Part shown: positions 1 through 4,779 of the stretch, piece by piece
Layout of the letters: each line of letters begins with the position of its first letter
Position numbering within the stretch: the stretch's first letter is position 1
Assembly: GCA_015490115.1 (NCBI GenBank)
Contig: WFYM01000112.1
Coordinates: 1-5,144, forward strand
Direction of reading: 5' to 3'
Source: Aquificaceae bacterium
GTDB taxonomy: Bacteria; Aquificota; Aquificia; Aquificales; Aquificaceae
DNA: 5,144 nucleotides
The notes under the pieces: model-generated
Databases searched by the model: none
Seen by the model: the letters and a program-made list of their open reading frames with translations, nothing else
Told to the model about the DNA's origin: nothing
Translations under genes and position numbers: made by a program

Positions 1-321
1 GGGAAATATACGGTGAGGGCTGAGGAGGTGTTAGTGGACAGGATAAGGGGGACGGCGATATTGAGGGGAGGGGTTGAGATAAAGGGAGAAGCTCTTTCGG
101 TAAGGTCTGAGAGTGCGGAGGTAGACTTCATAAGGAGCAAGGTGAGGGGGGCTGGAGGGGTCGAGCTTGTGAAAGGGGGCCTTTACGCTAAAGGAGCCGG
201 GTTTGTGGCACACCTCAGACCTCTCAGGGTTATAATAACCCGTGTAAGGACTAAGCATGATATACAGTCTGCTCCTTCTGGTGGGACTCGCCCTCTCACA
301 GCCGATAACGGGGGAGGCTGA
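1..321 (+). CDS. lptC: LptC-like LPS export protein, C-terminal part (5' truncated by window)
   Basis: The open frame enters from the left edge and stops at TGA 319-321. About 106 codons are visible, so any ATG or GTG start inside the window is an artefact of the cut. The visible protein alternates short beta strands and turns (YTVRAEEVLV, GTAILRGGVEIKG, VELVKGGLYAKG), with repeated 'G-V-E-(I/L)-x-K-G' turns typical of the LptC/OstA beta-jellyroll. In the known family, LptC is an inner-membrane-anchored periplasmic protein that passes lipopolysaccharide from LptB2FG to LptA. The N-terminal anchor would lie outside the window. The immediately following LptA-like gene supports the call, because lptC and lptA are commonly adjacent. 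The last 21 codons overlap lptA by 65 bases and do not look conserved, so the functional domain probably ends near residue 80. It could also be a generic OstA-like protein. Confidence 0.6.
   Translation, partial: GKYTVRAEEVLVDRIRGTAILRGGVEIKGEALSVRSESAEVDFIRSKVRGAGGVELVKGGLYAKGAGFVAHLRPLRVIITRVRTKHDIQSAPSGGTRPLTADNGGG
246..250 (+). promoter_or_regulatory. Shine-Dalgarno for lptA, inside the end of the LptC-like gene
   Basis: AAGGA lies six bases before ATG 257. Frame-2 stop codons at 233, 236 and 245 exclude any earlier start for lptA, so this site fixes its start at 257 despite the overlap with the upstream gene. Confidence 0.6.
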
Positions 322-754
322 AAAGCTCACCTTCCAAAAGGACAAGCTCGTATACGAAGGGAAGGTAAGGCTCGTAAGGGGAAAGGCGGTTCTGAGAGCT
401 GACAAGGTCACCATATTCGTGGACGAGGAGGGCAAGCCCAAAAAGCTCGTCGCGGAGGGGAACGTGGTCTACACGGAACCCGGAAGGAAGGCTGTCTCCT
501 CTTACGCGGAATACGACCTCAGGACGGAGGTCATCCTGCTTCGGGGAAACGCGAGGGTTGAAGAGGACAGGAACCTCATAGAGGCTGAGGAGATAGTGTA
601 TGATAGAAAAAACAATACGCTCAGAGCTTTAGGAGGGGGAAGGAGGGTGAGGACCATATACATAGAGGAGGAGAAGGATGAGGAAGTCGGACATAACGAA
701 GGAGGTAGCCAAAAGAAAAGGGATAACCCAGAGGAAGGCGAGGGCTATCGTTGA
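257..754 (+). CDS. lptA: LptA/OstA-like periplasmic LPS transport protein
   Basis: A 165-residue protein with a hydrophobic N-terminus (residues 2-13, IYSLLLLVGLAL) that fits a signal peptide cleaved near ALS-Q (14/15). The mature part is a beta-repeat OstA-type domain, roughly residues 22-137. Its recurrent strand-turn units are LVYEGKVRLVRGKAVLRADKV, KLVAEGNVVYT, VILLRGNARVEED and LIEAEEIVYDRKNNTL, with the family-typical 'ADKVTIF...KKLVAEGNV' pattern. In the known family, LptA bridges the periplasm and carries LPS from LptC to LptD/E. The length is close to that of typical LptA. After about residue 140 the frame runs on for 25 polar residues over the start of the HU gene, a 77-base overlap. 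That tail has no hydrophobic pattern and may not matter functionally. The preceding LptC-like gene strengthens the call. A general organic-solvent-tolerance (OstA) protein is the alternative. Confidence 0.7.
   Translation: MIYSLLLLVGLALSQPITGEAEKLTFQKDKLVYEGKVRLVRGKAVLRADKVTIFVDEEGKPKKLVAEGNVVYTEPGRKAVSSYAEYDLRTEVILLRGNARVEEDRNLIEAEEIVYDRKNNTLRALGGGRRVRTIYIEEEKDEEVGHNEGGSQKKRDNPEEGEGYR
667..677 (+). promoter_or_regulatory. Strong Shine-Dalgarno for the HU gene, inside lptA
   Basis: GGAGGAGAAGG directly precedes ATG 678, with the GGAGG core six bases from the start codon. The match is strong and independent of any stop codon of lptA, which terminates 73 bases after the start codon. HU translation can therefore begin without waiting for lptA termination. 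Confidence 0.65.
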
Positions 755-959
755 CCTCGTCTTCTCCACAATGGCTGAAGCCCTCACCCGCGGTGAGAAG
801 ATAGAGATAAGGGGTCTCGGAACCTTCAAGGTTAAGAAGAAGCCCTCCCGTTTCGTCAAAGATCCGAGGACGGGTGCGGAGATCTTCGTCAAGGAGAAGT
901 TCGTCCCTACCTTCAAGATGGGAAAGGTCATGAAGAACAGCCTAAATTCTAAAGGATGA
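678..959 (+). CDS. hup: HU/IHF-family nucleoid DNA-binding protein
   Basis: At 93 residues this is the usual length for an HU/IHF subunit. It has the canonical layout: an N-terminal helical dimerisation part (1-40, with the T-K-E-V-A...G-I-T-Q-R-K-A start), the G-L-G-T-F turn at 46-50, the beta-arm with K-D-P-R-T-G at 61-66, and the closing V-P-T-F-K-M-G-K-V-M-K at 76-86. Pro63, which intercalates and kinks DNA in this family, is present. The usual Asn before it is Asp62. The protein is expected to act as a dimer that bends and compacts DNA. It starts inside the lptA frame behind a strong ribosome site, and its TGA overlaps the next start in an ATGA junction. HU and the IHF subunits cannot be told apart from this sequence alone, so the symbol is provisional. 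Confidence 0.93.
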   Translation: MRKSDITKEVAKRKGITQRKARAIVDLVFSTMAEALTRGEKIEIRGLGTFKVKKKPSRFVKDPRTGAEIFVKEKFVPTFKMGKVMKNSLNSKG

Positions 960-1993
960 AGTTCGACGTCCTCGTGGTAGGTGCCGGTCCCGCTGGGGGA
1001 ACGGCAGCCTACATCCTCTCAAAGGGAGGGGCTAAGGTCCTCCTCGTCGACACAAAAAAGAGGGTCGGCTTCCCTGTCCAGTGTGCCGAGTTCGTTCCCC
1101 TCCAACTCTCCCACAGCTTCCCCGAGTTCTTCACGAAGGAGACGGTGGTCCAGAAGATAAAAGATATGGTCCACATGACGCCTTGGGGTGAGACCACGAG
1201 GATGGACTCCCCCGGCTTCATGGTGAGGAGGGATAGGTTCGACTCCCTGATATCCGAACTCGCCGTAAAAAACGGGGCAAAGCTGATGCTGAGGACTAAG
1301 TTCCTCGGCTTCGAGGACGGTAAGGTCTGGCTCGAGAGGTTAGGCACGGGGGAGAGGTTCTCCGTTGAAGTTGATTTTATTGTAGGTGCGGACGGTCCGA
1401 GGTCAAAGGTGGCGAAGCTCACGGGAGACCACACGAGGACCTTCCTAACGACCGCTCAGGTATCCATGCCCCTCAGGGAGAAGCTCTCAGACCTTCTTGT
1501 CTACTTCAGGGAATACATACCGGGAGGCTACGGCTGGGTTTTCCCTAAAGGGGATACGGCTAACGTGGGGGTAGGTATAGATCCGGAGTTCGGCTTTAGC
1601 CTTTTTGAGGTCCTCGAAAGGTTCAAAAAGGAGGTGGTAGCGGAAGGGATCGTGGAGGACAAGGTCCTCTCGAGGACGGGAGGTTGGATACCCGCGGAGG
1701 GGATAAAGGACCCGGTGAGGGGGAATGTCCTCCTCGTCGGGGACGCGGGGGGCTTTTGCCACCCGATAACGGGGGCGGGTATAGCGAACGCTGTCCTCAC
1801 GGGAGCCATGGCGGGGGAAGCTGTCCTTTGCGGAAGCCCCGAAGACTACAAAGAGGAAGCCCTCGAAGTCTTCGGTGAGACCGTAAGCAGGGCTGTCCGC
1901 AAGCGTGTAAAATATATGAAGTCTTGGGATAACCTTGAGTTTGTAATCCCGAGGACTTGGATAGCCTTCGAGGAATACTGGAAGGAGGAATGA
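956..1993 (+). CDS. FAD-dependent geranylgeranyl reductase-family oxidoreductase
   Basis: A 345-residue flavoprotein. A Rossmann FAD-binding motif G-A-G-P-A-G lies at residues 9-14, and an acidic D32 ends the second strand (VLLVD). P-V-Q-C-A-E at 40-45 matches the P-x-x-C motif of geranylgeranyl reductases, and R-R-D-R-F-D at 91-96 is also family-typical. G-A-D-G-P-R-S at 144-150 contacts FAD/NAD(P). P-G-G-Y-G-W-V-F-P at 189-197 and V-G-D-A-G-G-F-C-H-P-I-T-G-A-G-I at 261-276 are the second FAD site and substrate lid. Family members saturate isoprenoid double bonds in chlorophyll, archaeal lipids or quinone side chains. The substrate here is unknown, and a quinone or another polyprenyl compound is my inference. 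It is shorter than most members (often about 390-450), mainly at the C-terminus. The start overlaps the HU stop (ATGA). AAAGG abuts the ATG with no spacer, so translational coupling to HU is likely. Confidence 0.85.
   Translation: MKFDVLVVGAGPAGGTAAYILSKGGAKVLLVDTKKRVGFPVQCAEFVPLQLSHSFPEFFTKETVVQKIKDMVHMTPWGETTRMDSPGFMVRRDRFDSLISELAVKNGAKLMLRTKFLGFEDGKVWLERLGTGERFSVEVDFIVGADGPRSKVAKLTGDHTRTFLTTAQVSMPLREKLSDLLVYFREYIPGGYGWVFPKGDTANVGVGIDPEFGFSLFEVLERFKKEVVAEGIVEDKVLSRTGGWIPAEGIKDPVRGNVLLVGDAGGFCHPITGAGIANAVLTGAMAGEAVLCGSPEDYKEEALEVFGETVSRAVRKRVKYMKSWDNLEFVIPRTWIAFEEYWKEE
1982..1988 (+). promoter_or_regulatory. Shine-Dalgarno for yajC
   Basis: AAGGAGG lies in the last codons of the reductase gene, six bases before ATG 1995. 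It is a near-perfect anti-16S match and supports 1995 over the out-of-frame ATG at 1990. Confidence 0.7.
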
Positions 1994-1994
1994 G

Positions 1995-2333
1995 ATGCTC
2001 GATATAGCTTTTGCCCAGAGCAGGGAAGGACCATCCCCCGCGGGAGCCATCTTGTTTCAGATCCTGTTCCTCGTAGGTATCTTCCTCATCTTCTACTTCC
2101 TGATCATAAGACCCCACAGGAAGGAGAGGGAGAGGCACAGGAAGCTCATAGAGAGCCTCAAGAAGGGAGACAGGGTGATAACCTCGGGAGGCATATGGGG
2201 AACCGTTGTGGAAATAGGGGAAAAGACGGTAACTTTGAAAGTAGATGCAAACACGAGGATAACCTTCTCGAAGGAGGCGGTCGTCGCCCTCCAGCCCGGC
2301 TACGAGAAGAAGAAGGAGGAGAAGAAGGGATGA
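1995..2333 (+). CDS. yajC: YajC, Sec translocon accessory membrane protein
   Basis: A 112-residue protein with the classic YajC layout. A short N-terminal segment rich in small residues (1-17) precedes one transmembrane helix at about 18-38 (AILFQILFLVGIFLIFYFLII). The positive R-P-H-R-K-E-R-E-R-H-R-K stretch follows at 39-50. The conserved L-K-K-G-D-R-V-I-T-S-G-G-I-W-G-T-V core lies at 55-71, then a small beta domain to about residue 100. In the known family, YajC binds SecDF/YidC at the inner membrane and assists Sec-dependent export, but it is dispensable in E. coli. SecD and SecF often follow yajC, but here an aldehyde dehydrogenase does. The gene starts one base after the reductase stop. 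The C-terminal K/E-rich tail is encoded by the purine run that also serves as ribosome site for the next gene, and its TGA overlaps that gene's ATG. Confidence 0.95.
   Translation: MLDIAFAQSREGPSPAGAILFQILFLVGIFLIFYFLIIRPHRKERERHRKLIESLKKGDRVITSGGIWGTVVEIGEKTVTLKVDANTRITFSKEAVVALQPGYEKKKEEKKG
2313..2319 (+). promoter_or_regulatory. Shine-Dalgarno that sets the aldehyde dehydrogenase start at 2330
   Basis: AAGGAGG lies ten bases before ATG 2330, which is itself fused to the yajC stop (ATGA). The same frame stays open upstream to an ATG at 2195, but that part only shadows yajC. The protein from 2330 begins where aldehyde dehydrogenases normally begin. Confidence 0.6.
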
Positions 2334-3760
2334 TAGAGAAGAGGATGCTCCTCGGCGGTGAGTGGGTGGAGAGGGACGAAAAGATAGAGGTAATTTACCC
2401 TTACACGGGTGAGGTCGTAGGGAGGGTCCCGAAGGGGACCGAGGAGGACGTCTCAAGGGCTGTCGAACTCGCAAAGGAAGGCTTCAAGGAGATCTCCTCC
2501 CTAACACCTTACGAGAGATACGAGATCCTCATGAGGGCTGCGGAGATCCTAAAAAAGAGGTCCGAGGAGTTCGCGAGGACCCTCGTCCTCGAAGTCGGGA
2601 AGACCATAAAGGAGGCGAGGGTGGAAGTCGCAAGGGCTATACAGACCTTAATCTTCTCCGCTGAGGAGGCGAAGAGGATCCACGGAGAGACCTTCCTCCC
2701 GGACGCACACCCGAACGGCGTCGGAAAGGTGGGCTTTTACATAAGGGTTCCCGTAGGGATAGTTTCAGCGATAACACCCTTCAACTTCCCTTTAAACCTC
2801 TCCATGCACAAGGTGGCTCCGGCTCTTGCCTGCGGAAACGCGGTGATCTTAAAGCCTTCCGAGAGGACGCCCCTCACACCCCTCATGCTCGGAGAGGTCC
2901 TGATCGAGGCCGGGATCCCACCGAAGGCTCTCTCGGTAATACCCGGATACGGGGACGTTGGAAAGGCTATGACCACCCACCCCGACGTGAGGGTAGTCTC
3001 CTTCACGGGAAGCAGGAAGGTGGGTGAGATAATAACGAGGCAGGCTGGCATAAAGAAGGTGGTCCTCGAACTCGGCTCCAACTCCGCCATAGTTCTTCAC
3101 AAGGACGGGGACGTCGACAGGGCTGTTGAAAAGGCTGTCCTCGGAGGATACGCGATAGCGGGTCAGGTCTGCATATCCGTCCAGAGGGTCTTCGTCCACG
3201 AGGAGGTGTTCGACGTTTTCTTGGAGAAGCTGAAGGAGAGGGTGAGCAGGCTCAAGGTTGGAGACCCGATGGACGAGGAGACGGACGTGGGTCCCATGAT
3301 AACACAGCAGGAAACTGTGAGGATAAGGGAGTGGATAGAGGAGGCTGTCGGAATGGGAGGGAGGCTTGAGGTGGGGGGTGTCACCTGTGCGGAGAAGACA
3401 GCCCTCTTCCAACCCACCGTAGTTTCCTTGGTTCCGCCGGAGGCGAAGCTCTTCAAAGAGGAGGCTTTTGCCCCGGTCGTTGTAGTCGACCCCTACAAGG
3501 AGGTGGAGGAGGCTATAGAACTCGTCAACAGGTCCGACTACGGTCTTCAGCTCGGCGTCTTCACAAAGGACATAAAGGTCGCTTGGGAGTTCATTAAAAG
3601 AGCTGAGGTGGGAGGTGTCCTCATAAACGAGGGACCTACCTTCAGGGTTGACCACCAGCCCTACGGCGGTTTCAAATACTCGGGTGTGGGAAGGGAGGGA
3701 CCGAGGTTCGCGGTCGAGGACTTCACAGAGATAAAGACCGTAATGATAGACCTCACCTGA
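2330..3760 (+). CDS. NAD(P)-dependent aldehyde dehydrogenase (lactaldehyde/GapN-like branch)
   Basis: At 476 residues from the ATGA start this is full length for the superfamily. Motifs in order are T-P-F-N-F-P-L-N at 149-156 (Asn152 for the oxyanion hole), L-K-P-S-E at 174-178 (Lys175 for cofactor), F-T-G-S at 225-228, and L-E-L-G-S-N at 246-251 with general-base Glu247. G-Q-V-C-I-S-V-Q-R at 278-286 carries the nucleophile Cys281, E-E-A-F-A-P-V lies at 377-383 with Glu378 for the nicotinamide ribose, and P-Y-G-G-F-K-Y-S-G-V-G-R-E-G is at 444-457. All catalytic residues are present. It is cytoplasmic and oxidises an aldehyde to the acid with NAD(P)+. The E-L-G-S-N and Q-V-C-I-S-V-Q-R wording resembles the branch holding archaeal lactaldehyde dehydrogenase and non-phosphorylating glyceraldehyde-3-phosphate dehydrogenases. 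The true substrate cannot be read from sequence. Its place between yajC and an unknown gene gives no clear pathway clue. Confidence 0.93.
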   Translation: MIEKRMLLGGEWVERDEKIEVIYPYTGEVVGRVPKGTEEDVSRAVELAKEGFKEISSLTPYERYEILMRAAEILKKRSEEFARTLVLEVGKTIKEARVEVARAIQTLIFSAEEAKRIHGETFLPDAHPNGVGKVGFYIRVPVGIVSAITPFNFPLNLSMHKVAPALACGNAVILKPSERTPLTPLMLGEVLIEAGIPPKALSVIPGYGDVGKAMTTHPDVRVVSFTGSRKVGEIITRQAGIKKVVLELGSNSAIVLHKDGDVDRAVEKAVLGGYAIAGQVCISVQRVFVHEEVFDVFLEKLKERVSRLKVGDPMDEETDVGPMITQQETVRIREWIEEAVGMGGRLEVGGVTCAEKTALFQPTVVSLVPPEAKLFKEEAFAPVVVVDPYKEVEEAIELVNRSDYGLQLGVFTKDIKVAWEFIKRAEVGGVLINEGPTFRVDHQPYGGFKYSGVGREGPRFAVEDFTEIKTVMIDLT

Positions 3761-3765
3761 GGAGG
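3761..3765 (+). promoter_or_regulatory. Shine-Dalgarno for the 118-aa unknown gene
   Basis: GGAGG immediately follows the aldehyde dehydrogenase stop (TGA 3758-3760) and lies seven bases before ATG 3773. It is one of two junctions in the run without overlap, and it supports the unknown protein as a real translated gene. Confidence 0.6.
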
Positions 3766-3772
3766 CGGAGCG

Positions 3773-4129
3773 ATGAGTATAAGGCACGAGATGAGGAAGA
3801 GGGTCGAAGACCTTTTGAAGATGACCATAGATGATCCGGAATTCCCCGGAGAGGAAACTACCATTTACGCCGTCTTCGTACCGAAGGAGGGAGACTACAC
3901 CGAGGAGGACATAGAGGTCTCAGAGCAGGAGGTGGACCCGGAAGATTCGGAGTCTGTAAAGAGGTTCCTCGAGAGGACAACGAGGGAAGCCCTCGAAGCG
4001 GACGTAAAAGACCTCAGGCTCGCCTGCTACGTCTTCGAAGGCAAAGAGGGTCTCAAGGTGGTCTCGGACAGCGAGGTAAAGGAGGAGGTGGTCCTCTCCC
4101 ATATAGAGAGGCTGAGAGAAGAGGCATGA
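3773..4129 (+). CDS. Small acidic protein of unknown function (118 aa)
   Basis: I do not recognise this family. The protein is very acidic: 34 Asp/Glu against 17 Lys/Arg in 118 residues, densest at 39-60. No signal peptide or membrane segment is visible, so it is probably soluble and cytoplasmic. The pattern suggests an N-terminal helix (1-17), a strand (TTIYAVFV, 29-36), an acidic linker, a helix (61-78), a strand pair (RLACYVF and LKVVSD, 82-99) and a final helix (101-117). There is one Cys (85) and no obvious metal or nucleotide motif. The gene is credible because it has GGAGG seven bases before its ATG, codon use matching its neighbours, a 12-base gap after the aldehyde dehydrogenase, and an ATGA overlap with ispD. 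It is likely co-translated with ispD, but that alone does not assign it to the MEP pathway. Confidence 0.8.
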   Translation: MSIRHEMRKRVEDLLKMTIDDPEFPGEETTIYAVFVPKEGDYTEEDIEVSEQEVDPEDSESVKRFLERTTREALEADVKDLRLACYVFEGKEGLKVVSDSEVKEEVVLSHIERLREEA

Positions 4130-4779
4130 AGGAGGTAGCCTGTGTTATACTCGCAGCGGGAGAAGGGAAAAGGATAGGTTTCAGGAAGCAGTTTATGGAA
4201 ATATGCGGAAAGCCCCTCTACATGTATTCCCTCGAGAAAGCACTCAAGCTCTTCGAGGAGGTGATCCTCGTCCTCCCAAAGGACGTCCTCGAGAGGGTCC
4301 CCGTCCCGGAAGGTGTGAAGAAGGTCCCCGGAGGTAAAGAAAGGCAGGACTCGGTCCTTCAAGGCATACTGGAGACGGAGGCAGAGGTAGTTGTGATCCA
4401 CGACTCCGCGAGACCCCTCGCAACCGAGGAGATGTTCAGGCAGGTCTCCCTCCTCGGAGAGTTCGACGGGAAGGTGGTAGCTGTCCCATCGAGGGACACA
4501 TTGAAAGAAGTTTCGGGAGAGACGGTCCTCAGAACGGTGGACAGGTCTCAGGTTTGGATCTCCCAAACACCCCAAGGCTTCAAGAGGAAGGTCCTCTTAG
4601 AGTGCCACTTCAGGGCGAGGAACGAGGGCTTTTACGGGACGGACGATGCGAGTCTCCTCGAGAGATACGGCTACAAAGTCGGTGTTGTCCTCGGCTCCTA
4701 CTGGAACGTGAAGGTAACTTACAGAGAAGACATCCAGTTCCTCGAGAGGCTCCTCTGCAAGGAGTTTCACGTTCCTTGA
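4126..4779 (+). CDS. ispD: 2-C-methyl-D-erythritol 4-phosphate cytidylyltransferase (IspD)
   Basis: IspD joins CTP and 2-C-methylerythritol 4-phosphate to give CDP-methylerythritol and pyrophosphate, the third step of the MEP isoprenoid route, in the cytoplasm. The 217-residue protein carries the family signature in order. L-A-A-G-E-G-K-R-I-G lies at 9-18 and K-Q-F at 21-23 (Arg16 and Lys21 match E. coli Arg20 and Lys27). Next are P-G-G-K-E-R-Q-D-S-V at 68-77, V-I-H-D-S-A-R-P at 90-97 and V-P-S-R-D-T at 120-125. R-T-V-D-R...Q-T-P-Q-G-F lies at 136-152, T-D-D-A-S at 172-176, and N-V-K-V-T at 194-198 with the substrate-binding Lys196. All key positions are kept. The length is slightly below the E. 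coli enzyme (236), and the protein is not fused to IspF. The ATG overlaps the preceding stop, with only GAGG one base away, so translation is probably coupled. Confidence 0.95.
   Translation: MKEVACVILAAGEGKRIGFRKQFMEICGKPLYMYSLEKALKLFEEVILVLPKDVLERVPVPEGVKKVPGGKERQDSVLQGILETEAEVVVIHDSARPLATEEMFRQVSLLGEFDGKVVAVPSRDTLKEVSGETVLRTVDRSQVWISQTPQGFKRKVLLECHFRARNEGFYGTDDASLLERYGYKVGVVLGSYWNVKVTYREDIQFLERLLCKEFHVP
4767..4779. other. Convergent 3' overlap of ispD and the Wzz-like gene
   Basis: The last 13 bases of ispD (TGA 4777-4779) are shared with the last 13 bases of the opposite-strand gene (its stop reads as TCA at 4767-4769 on the + strand). No intergenic space and no hairpin plus T-run is visible here, so each transcript must run into the antisense of the other gene before it ends. 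Confidence 0.75.

Noticed and set aside
302..1775. The 13-base word CCGATAACGGGGG, present both in lptA (near 302) and the reductase gene (near 1762), considered as a repeat pair.
   Set aside because: Both copies encode Pro-Ile-Thr-Gly in unrelated proteins with the preferred codons. No flanking similarity extends the match.
2195..2329. Upstream extension of the aldehyde dehydrogenase frame to an ATG at 2195.
   Set aside because: The extra 45 residues lie entirely over conserved yajC sequence and do not look like an aldehyde dehydrogenase N-terminus. The ATGA start at 2330 fits better.
2425..2440. A small perfect hairpin, GGTCCC-GAAG-GGGACC, considered as a terminator or RNA element.
   Set aside because: It lies inside the aldehyde dehydrogenase coding sequence, has only a 6-bp stem and no T-run. 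It encodes ordinary residues (R-V-P-K-G-T).
1797..2474. A 225-codon minus-strand open frame across the reductase, yajC and aldehyde dehydrogenase genes.
   Set aside because: It spans three well-supported plus-strand genes, and its low-complexity Leu/Ser/Pro/Arg translation is typical of antisense shadows of purine-rich genes.
2849..3787. A 312-codon open frame on the minus strand opposite the aldehyde dehydrogenase gene.
   Set aside because: It mirrors a gene with complete catalytic motifs and codon use that leaves few antisense stops. Its translation shows no recognisable domain.
4289..4750. Repeated CCTCGAGAG words (also near 1331 and 3968), considered as a dispersed repeat or protein-binding site.
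   Set aside because: Most copies read in frame as Leu-Glu-Arg (CTC GAG AGG/AGA) with the favoured codons of this genome, so codon bias explains them.
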